NCBI GenBank assembly: GCA_009761415.1
Contig: QUOL01000002.1
Location: forward strand, 62,001 to 126,000
Source: Sarcomyxa edulis
Lineage: Eukaryota; Basidiomycota; Agaricomycetes; Agaricales; Mycenaceae
Reading direction: 5' to 3'
DNA: 64,000 nucleotides
The notes below the pieces were generated by a model. That model was not told where the DNA came from and made no database searches. It saw nothing but the letters and a program-made list of their open reading frames with translations. This document shows positions 24,874 to 34,426 of this stretch, piece by piece; positions within the stretch are counted from its first letter, which is position 1, and each line of letters starts with the position of its first letter. Made by a program: the position numbers and the translations under genes.

Positions 24874-24893
24874 TTCGAAGTTTGAACTTCGAA
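24874..24893. promoter_or_regulatory. Palindrome in the divergent control region
   Basis: TTCGAAGTT and AACTTCGAA are perfect inverted arms around the two bases TG. The site lies between the leftward (M) and rightward (P) hairpin-intron series, where a bidirectional promoter would be expected. Function is inferred. Confidence 0.4.
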
Positions 24894-25022
24894 CCGCCGT
24901 AACGCCACCTCATCTTTTTCTCTCATCGCCATCACCTACTGTCATCGTCGTCGTCCTCATTTCTCTCATCGTCGTCGTCGTCGCCGTTCTCAAGTCGATA
25001 GGTATTTATGTTGGAAGTGCAG

Positions 25023-25254
25023 GTAAGCCAATTCCATCTTGTTTTATCTCGCCTTCTCCCATCTCTCCTGGTCTGTCCTGTTGAGGGAGAGTTGACTCTA
25101 CTGTCCACTCCCTCGACTGCTACGATGTTGACTCTACTGTCCATCGTAGCCCCCAAGACATTGACTCCGTTGTCTGTCTTGGGGTTGGATCACCAAGTTA
25201 CTCCTTTTCGAATCTTTTGTATACGGACATCTGACATTCATCTTGATAATCTAG
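25023..25254 (+). repeat. Hairpin-triplet intron P1
   Basis: Donor GTAAGCC, branch site CTGAC, acceptor GATAATCTAG. Hairpins are 25083-25114 (GAGGGAG/CTCCCTC), 25120-25149 (CTACGAT/ATCGTAG) and 25151-25184 (CCCCAAGACA/TGTCTTGGGG), followed by the conserved TTGGATCACC. Confidence 0.82.
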
Positions 25255-25341
25255 ATTCTCCGTCCCTCAGTCTGTTGTGTTCTTGCTCCCTCGTCGTCGT
25301 CGCCGTTCTCAAGTCGATAGGTATTTATGTTGGAAGTGCAG

Positions 25342-25573
25342 GTAAGCCAATTCCATCTTGTTTTATCTCGCCTTCTCCCATCTCTCCTGGTCTGTCCTGT
25401 TGAGGGAGAGTTGACTCTACTGTCCACTCCCTCGACTGCTACGATGTTGACTCTACTGTCCATCGTAGCCCCCAAGACATTGACTCCGTTGTCTGTCTTG
25501 GGGTTGGATCACCAAGTTACTCCTTTTCGAATCTTTTGTATACTGACATCTGACATTCATCTTGATAATCTAG
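25342..25573 (+). repeat. Hairpin-triplet intron P2
   Basis: Tandem copy of P1, offset by 319 bp. Hairpins lie at 25402-25433, 25439-25468 and 25470-25503. Confidence 0.82.
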
Positions 25574-25794
25574 ATTCTCCGTCTCTCAGTCTGTTGTGTT
25601 CTCGCTCGCTCTCATCCCGATCATCGTTTCATTGTCGTTTTCCGTCAGATCTTTCAATCTCCATGCGGACTCAGTTTCATTTGTACGTGCAAATACTGGT
25701 CAGATCTATTGATACTAAAATCTCCTCGGGCACATTAGGACTAGCAATGTCACTTGTTTTTTTGCTTTGTTCTCAACCGAGATCCTGATCCATG

Positions 25795-26028
25795 GTAAGT
25801 CGTTGTTAGCTTGCTCTGGGTCTTTGCGTTCTTCATTACTGTTCTTCCTACTTCATCCATACAAGGAGGCGTTGACTCTGCTTTCCACCTCCTTGTCTAC
25901 CACGATGTTGACTTGTCTGTCCGTCGTGGTACACACAAGACATTTGTCTGTTTTGGGTTTGCATCACCGGCTCTCTTACGCTCCATCCTGCTTTCCCTCG
26001 ACTGCTGCTAACTCAGTGTACCCCACAG
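25795..26028 (+). repeat. Hairpin-triplet intron P3
   Basis: Donor GTAAGTCG, branch site CTAAC, acceptor TACCCCACAG. Hairpins are 25862-25895 (CAAGGAGG/CCTCCTTG), 25900-25929 (CCACGA/TCGTGG) and a shortened third near 25934-25957 with a deletion in its loop. Confidence 0.75.
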
Positions 26029-26909
26029 ATTCTGGTGCTCGTTCTTGCTCCAACGTTCTCACTAGTTTGCCTGGCTACAATCAATTGCAATATCGTTCAG
26101 AGTATGTATAGTTTCCTACATTCGCTTTCCAGTCTAACTCTACACATTTTCAGCTCTCTCAAGAGTACGATCACGGTCGCGTAGTATTTGCAGACAGACT
26201 ACTCTTCTACATCCCCATGGTATCTTTCTTGCTCCATCCACTCGATCATCTCATGCTTGGATATCAATGCATCCTCCAGTGCTGTGATTTCTAGATAGTC
26301 ACCTTCCTATGTTTTTGATCTTTCGGCAATCTTGATCTCTAGGCTTTCTACGCACAGCCTTGTTCCCTGTTGTGGAGTTTGACGTCCAGACTCCACGAGC
26401 CTGAATACTTCTCGCCAGGTCCAAATCTTGCAGCTCATATCAAGCTATTACTTGGTTCAAACAGGCAGAATATTGCAGCAACATGTGCATGTATATCACG
26501 ATTCACATCGTTGTCACTCGACCAGTTTCACTCCTATATACAAGTATGAATTAGAGCTTTGTTATTGCTCCCTACACATTAACTAGTATGTAATTTATTT
26601 CATGCCACTGTTTTGTGCTTACATTTTGCCCTTCATATTTTATCAGGACATCCTATCGCGAAAAGACGCGTCAGTGCACAAGAACGCGTCTTGCTTGACG
26701 TGATCAACCAAACACGTGAGCCACCAAACACGTGACTAAACAAACAAACTGCTTGCCGCTCTTTTTTTCTTTTCTTCCCTCACATTCGTCCCCCTTCGCA
26801 TTCTCAGTACCCCTGCTCTCTCTCTCTCTCCCACTCTTCCGTTCTCCCGTTCTCCCGTTCTCCAATTTTACAATTTCTTCTCTCTCTTGATAGCGTCCAA
26901 GATCAACAG

Positions 26910-27151
26910 GTAATATTTCTTTTTCGTTTTTTTCTCATCACCTTACCCCCCCCTCCCCTCACCTTCCCTGGTCTATCCAATTGAGGGAGAGTTGACTCTT
27001 CTGTCCACTCCCTCAACCCACGACGTTGACTCTGCTGTCCGTCGTGGCTCCTAGGCATTGACTCCATTGTCTGTCCTGGGGGTTGGATAACCAACTTCGG
27101 AGTGCTTCGACTATTCTCTAATGTTCACCGTGCTGACGTGTATCATTTCAG
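26910..27151 (+). repeat. Hairpin-triplet intron P4
   Basis: Donor GTAATAT, branch site CTGAC, acceptor TATCATTTCAG. Hairpins are 26983-27014 (GAGGGAG/CTCCCTC), 27018-27047 (CCACGAC/GTCGTGG) and an imperfect third at about 27049-27082. Confidence 0.78.
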
Positions 27152-27181
27152 TGTCCCACACAAGTTGAACTTTCACTCTCA

Positions 27182-27296
27182 CTTCCCCGCTCTCCCTTCC
27201 CCGCTCTCGCATCCCCGCTCTCGCATCCCCGCTCTCGCATCCCCGCTCTCGCATCCCCGCTCTCGCTTTCCCGCTCTCGCTCGCGCTCGCGCTCAT
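27182..27296 (+). repeat. 14-bp minisatellite in a leader exon
   Basis: About eight head-to-tail copies of a 14-bp unit close to CATCCCCGCTCTCG lie between introns P4 and P5, so within a leader exon of passenger 2. Open frames on either strand here are repeat artefacts. Confidence 0.85.
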
Positions 27297-27310
27297 CAAC
27301 GTATCGCACG

Positions 27311-27532
27311 GTAAGCTGATTTTCTTGTTTTTGTAGTAGTATACGCTCTCTCTGGCATATCCAAGTGAGGAAGAGTTGACTCCTTCGTCCACTTCCTCGC
27401 TGACCACGATGTTGACTCTGCTGTCCATCGTGGTCCCCGATACATTGACTCCTTCGTCTGTTTCGGGGTTGGATCACCACCTATTCCTCATTCTGTCGTG
27501 TCTGAATTTTCTGACGGTTCGTTCTCACGCAG
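27311..27532 (+). repeat. Hairpin-triplet intron P5
   Basis: Donor GTAAGCTG, branch site CTGAC, acceptor TTCTCACGCAG, 16 bases before the start codon of passenger 2. Hairpins are 27367-27398 (GAGGAAG/CTTCCTC), 27404-27433 (CCACGAT/ATCGTGG) and 27435-27468 (CCCCGATACA/TGTTTCGGGG), then TTGGATCACC. Confidence 0.82.
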
Positions 27533-27547
27533 TGCTCGATTTTGTCT

Positions 27548-30500
27548 ATGGCCCCTCCAACTCAAAGTCGTGTAACGCGTTCCGCGACGCGTCTTGTGCA
27601 AGACGCTCCGCAATCGCAGCCTTCTGCGGAAAACCAGGTAAGCAATATTGTATATGCAGCACCCGCCTTCTTATTAACGATGTTCTTGCGAAGGGGAATC
27701 GAGGAAAGCGGGCGGCTAAAGGGAAGAAGAAATCACAGCCTACCCACGAAGCGCTGCCATCGTCTTCGGACCACGAGCCTGCTTCGTCAGACGACGAACC
27801 CGGCTCCTCAGGCCATGAATCTATGCCAACTGAGCCTGAAAGGAAGACCAAACGGAAGGTTGGACGTCCGCCTCCTGGGACTGTAAGTATTATTATTATC
27901 ATCATTATTATTGAGTTGGTAGTTACAATAATTCGTAGAAACGAACGGCTGCTATGAAAGGAAAACAAAAGGCCCCTGTGACAGCTGCACCCAGTCCTGC
28001 AGTTCCAAGTAATTCCAGCATTTCGACGGCGTCAACGATGTCATCCGCCTCAACCGCTGGAAAAACCAAAAAGCAAGACGTTGGCACAAGTGCAAGGTCC
28101 ACGGTGCCCTCAAAGTAAGCTTTTTTTCGTTCCTGCACTGAATTCTAGTACTTGACTAACTACGTATTGTATAGATCATTCTATGTCGAGGTACCGTCGC
28201 TCTCGGAGTCGATCTCTGGACGGCAATCCCTCGAGAGTCGAGCGACAGGCCGAAAGGATCCTGCTGGTCAAGGGTAAGTCGTTGACACCTATCTGTCCTA
28301 TTCATCTTACTTACGATTGAGTAGGGTATTTCCGGGGCCAGCTTCCACTCTCGTCCCAGGCATCAAGGACCGTCTGCCGTTGGACGGTTCTGCATCGGGC
28401 TCCAGTCTTACGGTCCGGTACTTCTCTCGGGCGGCGGCTATGGTTGCACAAGCAAGAGCCTCACGGGACATTGACGATACCGACCAGGAAGCGACCCCTC
28501 GTCCCACTGCTTCTTATCAGCAGAAGGGTCATGTTGAGGATCTGGGCCCCGCTTACTCCGCCTCACTCGCGCGATTTGTACCGTCGCCTCCACCACCATC
28601 GCAACCGCGAACTCAGTCGCGTGTCCCACCTGCAACACCATCGGCTTCACAAAGAAGACCCCCCCCTGCAACACCATCGGCTTCACAACAAAGACCTCCC
28701 CCTGCAACACCCTCAACATCGCAGAGGAGACCTCCACCTGAGACGCCATCAGCATCGCAGAAGGGACCTTCTGCAGCAACTCCATTAGGTTCGCAAGTTG
28801 CGGCCACTCCTCCATCGCGAACGCCAACCCAGTCAAACCCGCCTCCCACACCATCTGTCTCCCGTGTCCGCAAGACACGGGGGATTGATCGGTCTGCGTC
28901 TATCGCAACCCACGTCTCGCCCCACCCGCCTGTCGATCCTAAGTTGTACAAGGTCGCATTTCCACCCTCGGCCGCCCTGCAGCCTTATAGGCGGCCGAAA
29001 GGAAATTTCGCTTATAATTATGCCTTCTATCATGCCAGGCTCAGAAAAACACAATACGTCCAATACCTCGGAGAAGCGCCTTTCCTGGGCGCTCCCAAGG
29101 ATGTCGAAGAGGCGAACCGACTTCGCAAGACCAAGATCCAGGTGTACGCAACGGAGGAATTCGATCCCCTCCCTGCAGGCTGGATTGCTCCTTCCAACAG
29201 CCTTATGGATCCTGACCAGCTCGCGGATGGATACGATCGATGGCTTGAGAAGAGGCAGCCTACTGTTCAGCAGCGAGACGCCGGCGCTGGTCCCTGGTTT
29301 GCAGTCCTGAAGGCTCCACCAGAGACGCACGAGCCCACTCCCAGTCCACCCGAGACGCGCGAGTCAAGTCCCAGTCCGCGCGAACGTCCTAGCTCGCCAT
29401 TCGAAGTCATTGGTCAGAATCCTGACAATGACTTGCTCATGGAAATCAACAGCGACTATGTTTGTGACCCGGAAACGGGTGACGTTGTCGATGTTTCTGA
29501 GTTAAAGGGGAATGAAGAAGAGGATGGAGAAGATGATGAGGCTCCGATTGTGGAGTCTTCGCCCTCTGGCAGTGACTGGAGCCAAGATCGTCAGGAGCAG
29601 GAAGTGAAGTTGAATTTCCGGCGTAAATTAGGGTACGAAGAGCCAGGTACTGAGGAGGAAGATGAGGCGGAAGACTTGGAACTTGCGGAGGATGTTGTGC
29701 AGAGTCCGGAGCGAGTGGATCGTAAAGGCAAAGGGAAAGCAAAAGAAGTATATGTAGATGAGTCTGAGGATGGTTCTGACTCTGACACTGAGGAAACCAC
29801 CACCGCTGATCAGGGGGAGTTCAAGAAAGGTCCTTTCTCCAAGAAGGAACTTGCGCAAATTGATGCACTTGGCTCTCAAGTTGACGAACTCATCACCAAC
29901 CTTGCGACAACTCTCCGAAGGTCCCCGGAACAAGTCAAGAAGTACGCCGGTCTCAAAATCACTCCCTCACGTGCTGGAAACTTGTGGAATTTGTATGAGC
30001 GTTTCTTTGCTCTGGATCATCCACCGCCGGCGGACAAGAACAACAGTGAGTCTCTTGAATATACACCTTGGTGATGTAAATGCTGATCGAGTCTTGCCAG
30101 TTGTTGCTCTCCGACAGTGGAATCAGGCTGCTTCTGCAGCTTACACCAAATATATGCAGGGCATCAGTCTCAAGGACAAAGTAGCACGGGATGCCAAACG
30201 CCAGGAACTTATGATGGACCTGGAGCTTGCAGAGATCATGATGACTCCACCATCCACTGCTAAGACTGTGAACACCTGTGTTCGCCAGTTGACAAGTCTC
30301 GTAAGCTATTCTTGCTTTCTAATTGCTCATTCTGCCTTTTTGCTGATATCTACATGATTATAGGCTAAATCCTACAGTCGGAAGTATGGTGTTGAGATGT
30401 GGGGAGGTGTTGTCTCCAGGGGTGCTGACCCTGAGGCTGACCTTGCTAGCGCTATGTTCTCGGGCTCTCCAGAAGCGAAAGATATACTGGAGAAGAACAA

Positions 30501-32048
30501 AGTTCCAATCCGTAACCTGCTGACCCTCTTTGCAGCTGGAATCCGGTTAGTACTGAAACTTTCTTTTTTTCGGACACTGCTGATATTTGTCTTGAATGCA
30601 GAGTTCAGGCTGCCAACAATTCGGGGGAAATGATATTGCCACTTATGGCAGACCCCAAGAAAAAGCCCAAACGTGATGAGGTTCGAAGACAGGTGTCTTC
30701 GAGACTTCGTGAACAACTCAGTAAGTCAACAATCAAATGAGTCTTTGAGCTATTCTTCTTACCAGCGTTTTAGCTCTTTGGGTCCCTAGCAAAGGAAAAT
30801 GCCAACCTTCCATGTTCCTTAGAGATGCCACCACCCATCATGTCAGGGCCATGAATTGGCCCAATGACGTTCAACCCATCGGACCTGGATTTGCCGTCCA
30901 TAAGTTGACGGTCATTGAGTTAGGCTTCTTGGCTGCTGCTTTGACTGGACAGGCTGGAGATCCTGCTCAGCTCAGGTTCGAAAAGTGGTCCGAAGGTTTG
31001 TTTGTTGTGTTTCCACTGTTATTTTACTTATCTGATCAAGTTCTTCACCACAGAGGAATGTCAAATGCCCCAGGATTCTCCATCTTATCCCAAGATTCCT
31101 TTGGTAATCTCACGAAAGGGACCTGTTCTCCTTCGAGTTTCGGACTATCTGAAGTCATCGAAGGATAAGGTCGTTGAAGAACCAGGGACTTCGGATGATG
31201 AAGAGGTTCCCCCAGCTCCCTATAACCCTTCGAAGTCCGCTCCGGAAAAATCTGTGGCATCGACTTCCGGTCCTGCTCCCCAACAGCCTTCCCGCCCTGC
31301 CGCTCGCCAACCTCCAACCAGAACTCTGCCTCCTGGGGTTGCTTCTTCCTCTCGCCCCACCCCTGTCTCTCGTAAGCGCTCTGTTTCCCAACAAAGGGCT
31401 GCTTCAGACTCTTTTCCGTTGATGGAGTCCCGTTTGAGGGCGGAGCAGAGGTTGGTGCCAGTGGATGAAGATTACAGTGAAGACCACCTGGAGCAGCATC
31501 CCTCCAAGCGATCAAGGATGCAGGAATCACAACACCATCCCTACCTTCCTTCTCAGATGCCTGGTCGTTCCCCCGATGACCATTTCATCTCTCAGCATTC
31601 CTCTCGTGTTCCCAGCCATCCTCCGGAGTCTTATGAAGTCCAATATCACTCCTCTCGCATGTCCAGTCACCCTCCAGAGCCTCAGCAAGGTTATCGCCAG
31701 CCACCTCGCAATGCTGACTACGGTTACGATGAGCGTTACATGAGGCAAGGGGAGTTTGACATGGATCATCAGGGATATCGTGGTTATGATTATCGACGGC
31801 GCTCACCAGGTCCACAGGAGCAGAGACGCTATTACGACGGAGGATATTCAGAGTCTCGGTATCCTAGTTATCCTCCCCATTCTTCCTGGCACCCTGACCA
31901 TCACGGCTGGCAGCCAAGTGACCAGGCCTATCGTGGGTCTCTTCCTCCACCTCAGAGGAACTCGGGACTTCCTCCCCCCAACGATTTAGACAGAGAAACG
32001 TATGATGGTCCTTCAAGGCTTCGGAATGCGTATCGGGATCAGTATTGA
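27548..32048 (+). CDS. KDZ passenger protein 2, AT-hook-like and proline-rich (unknown function)
   Basis: Ten exons (27548-27637, 27694-27882, 27939-28114, 28175-28273, 28325-30045, 30101-30300, 30364-30545, 30602-30720, 30774-30995, 31054-32048) join to 1331 codons with no internal stop. Near residues 83-92 is KRKVGRPPPG, an AT-hook-like motif, in a basic and acidic low-complexity N-terminus. A tandem Pro/Ser repeat (ATPSASQ(R/Q)RPPP) spans about residues 285-345. A globular stretch with tyrosine-rich FAYNYAFYHARLRKTQYVQYL follows, then acidic tracts, then a helical domain in exons 6-9 (MWGGVVSRGADPEADLA, FAVHKLTVIELGFLAAALTGQ). The C-terminus is rich in Pro, His, Tyr and Arg. Probably nuclear and nucleic-acid associated; function unknown. 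It diverges from passenger 1 and has hairpin introns in its leader. Confidence 0.75.
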
Positions 32049-32159
32049 GTTGTTTATTGGTTTCTATTGGTTTATACATGATTTTCTCTAATTTGACTGT
32101 TTTATATTAGTTTCTGCCTTATTCCTACTATAGCTATGTGGCTTTCCATAATTTCTCCC

Positions 32160-32330
32160 TCAGACTATCATTTTTGGCCTATACCACCTATTGCCATGGA
32201 CTTGCATATTTTTTACGTTTACCTCCAAAGTTTGGCTTATACCCTCCATTGCCATGGACTTGCATATGCCGTTACTTTTACTTTTGGCTTATACCTGCAT
32301 ACCTGCTATTGCCATGGACTTGTGCATGAT
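32160..32330 (-). repeat. Three copies of the right subterminal unit
   Basis: TTGGCCTATACC or TTGGCTTATACC, a short spacer and ATTGCCATGGACTTG recur three times at about 50-85-bp spacing. They are inverted relative to the pair at 16440-16560. Confidence 0.7.
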
Positions 32331-32469
32331 TTCGACATTAGAATATTCTTCGTATATCACAATTAATCAATGTGGACTTGGATAGTTCATGTTCTTCCCA
32401 GTGCCTTGGAATTGATGCAGCTTGAGACATTTCAAAACTTGGAACTTTAACACTTGTCTCAAACAGATG

Positions 32470-32840
32470 GGCTTATCCCACTGGCATTGTGGGACATCCC
32501 CAGAGGTCGGGGAGTTCCCAGACTCCTTGTGGGATTCCCATCCCGATACTGGGATGTCCCAAATAACTTGGGCTATTGCCAAGGTATGTGGGGACTTCCC
32601 AGTTTCACTGATGGGATGTTCCCATCACCTATGGGACATCCCCATCATCAGATGGAACAACCCATATCAGATGCGGGAATGTCCCAGGGAAGCATGTCAC
32701 TTCCCGGGCACAGAGACATGTTCCCATTTCACAGGTTCAACATCCCCACATCAAACTGGGACGTCCCACATCAAACTGGGACGTCCCAACTCAAACTGGG
32801 AAGTCCCAACTCAAACTGCGAGGTCTCAACTCAAACTATT
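32470..32840. repeat. Right subterminal palindrome array A (GGGA..TCCC)
   Basis: More than a dozen short quasi-palindromes of the type TGGGACATCCCA, GGGAGTTCCCA and GGGACGTCCCA occur at roughly 15-30-bp intervals. The central two bases vary while the GGGA/TCCC arms stay. Confidence 0.8.
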
Positions 32841-33052
32841 TGGGTATCATATATTTGTCAGAATAGTTAGCAATACATTGTGTGATCAGATGACACTATG
32901 TAATGACCGTCTGGAATATAATGAAACTTTGCGTTTGAGACATGTCTCTTGTCCACCAATACATGACCATTCCACAAGACTAGGCGTCTAAGGCACACCT
33001 ATTGTCAACGGATTCTAAATTATTCAACAAGAGTTTGCTTTTGATGTACATC

Positions 33053-33600
33053 TCTTGTTAACCAGTTCTGGTAGATCAATTTTGTTCTGGGATTCTTGTA
33101 CGTTTCTTGTCAACCAGTTCTGTGAGATCAATTTTGTTCTGGGATTCTTGTACGTCTCTTGTCAACCAGTTCTGGGAGATCGATTTTGTTGTGGGATTCT
33201 TGTACGTCTCTTGTCAACCAGTTCTGGGAGATCGATTTTGTTCTGGGATTCTTGTACGTCTCTTGTCAACCAGTTCTGGGAGATCGATTTTGTTCTGGGA
33301 TTCTTGTACGTCTCTTGTCAACCAGTTCTGGGAGATCGATTTTGTTCTGGGATTCTTGTACGTCTCTTGTCAACCAGTTCTGGGAGATCGATTTTGTTCT
33401 GGGATTCTTGTACGTTTCTTGTCAACCAGTTCTGTGAGATCAATTTTGTTCTGGGATTCTTGTATGTTTCTTGTCAACCAGTTCTGTGAGATCAATTTTG
33501 TTCTGGGATTCTTGTATGTTTCTTGTCAACCAGTTTTGTGAGATCAATTTTGTTCTGGGATTCTTGTACGTCTCTTGTTAACCAGTTCTGGGCGATCAGA
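33053..33600 (+). repeat. 52-bp satellite, about 10.5 copies
   Basis: A 52-bp unit beginning TCTTGTCAACCAGTTCTGGG recurs with exact period from 33053 to the partial copy at 33573. Two variant classes alternate in blocks: GGGAGATCGAT in the central copies and TGTGAGATCAAT in the flanking ones. It shows no spacer diversity and is not a CRISPR array. Because 52 is not a multiple of three, the same peptide appears in all frames. Confidence 0.95.
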
Positions 33601-34059
33601 TGTTGCCATTGAAATGAGTCACATCGGCCTTTTAAAATGCCACGTGATGTGTCCATGCATGACATGGTCATGCCACACGTCACATGTGCATCATATGTAT
33701 ACTTGATCATTGTTTTGGTGTTCCAAAAGGTCCAAAACCAAATGCAGTAAGTGAGGCTCAAACACTTGAAGTTTTCGGACACTTTTACCACTGCACCAGA
33801 AAGGAATATAATACTAGAACCTTTTAGCAAAACTGTACTGCGTTCAAACTAATTCTACCACCCCATACACCAAGCATTTCAAACCAGATCTCTTTGTCTA
33901 CCGATCCTGAAAAACTTATCTTATTCTGGCATTACCTCAAAAAGACTCTGCCTTCAAGGCACATCTCTTGTTCTCTGGTTCTAAGGCATTGGTCTTGTTT
34001 TACAAGCCTAGACTGCACAAAACTTTCAAGAATTCCACAAAACTGACACAAGACATGGA

Positions 34060-34415
34060 TGGGTACTCCCATCAAGTGTAGGGAACATCCATATTACTGT
34101 GGGAGCTCCCATCAATTAATATTGGGCATTGGTAGGATGTTCCCCAATTCCCTGATTGAATACTACTTATATCATGGGAGCATCCATGGTATATGTGGGA
34201 TATCCCCATCTGACATGGGAAGGTCCCACACTAGCATCATGTCCCATTTGCTTGTCTGGGACCTCCCAAAGATGATCTGGGAGTTCCCATCTCTACAGCC
34301 AGGACGTCCCATGGAGTGCTGGGAACATCCCGTAAATCCTTGGGAAGTCCCATCGTTGGCTGGGACATCCCATTGATCATTGGGAATGTCCCAATCATTG
34401 GCTGGGAGGTCCCAA
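34060..34415. repeat. Right subterminal palindrome array B (TGGGA..TCCCA)
   Basis: A second array of TGGGANNTCCCA palindromes abuts the inner edge of the right TIR, about fourteen sites. It is related to the array at 32470-32840 and distinct from the CCCGGG-type array beside the left TIR. Confidence 0.8.
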
Positions 34416-34426
34416 ACAATACACAC

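Larger units (their letters stand above)
24972..25609 (+). repeat. 319-bp tandem duplication containing one exon and one hairpin intron
   Basis: Two adjacent copies, 24972-25290 and 25291-25609, are nearly identical, with a few differences mostly at the margins. Each holds a short leader exon ending GGAAGTGCAG, a GTAAGCC donor, the hairpin triplet and a GATAATCTAG acceptor. The duplication has therefore multiplied an exon-intron pair as a unit. Confidence 0.9.

Noticed and set aside
23624..25788. Short frames (LTLLSTSWLTT-type) in the hairpin-intron region
   Set aside because: They are translations of the repeated hairpin loops and stems; consistent splice signals show this sequence is intronic.
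27111..27480. Minus-strand frames with ESGDARAGMRERG repeats
   Set aside because: Translation of the 14-bp minisatellite antisense to a leader exon.
33055..33541. Overlapping frames encoding a repeated peptide (SGRSILFWDSC)
   Set aside because: They come from a 52-bp satellite. The period is not a multiple of three, so the same peptide appears in every frame; no start context or introns.
33053..33600. Possible CRISPR-like array
   Set aside because: Units are head-to-tail with no variable spacers and the host is a fungus.
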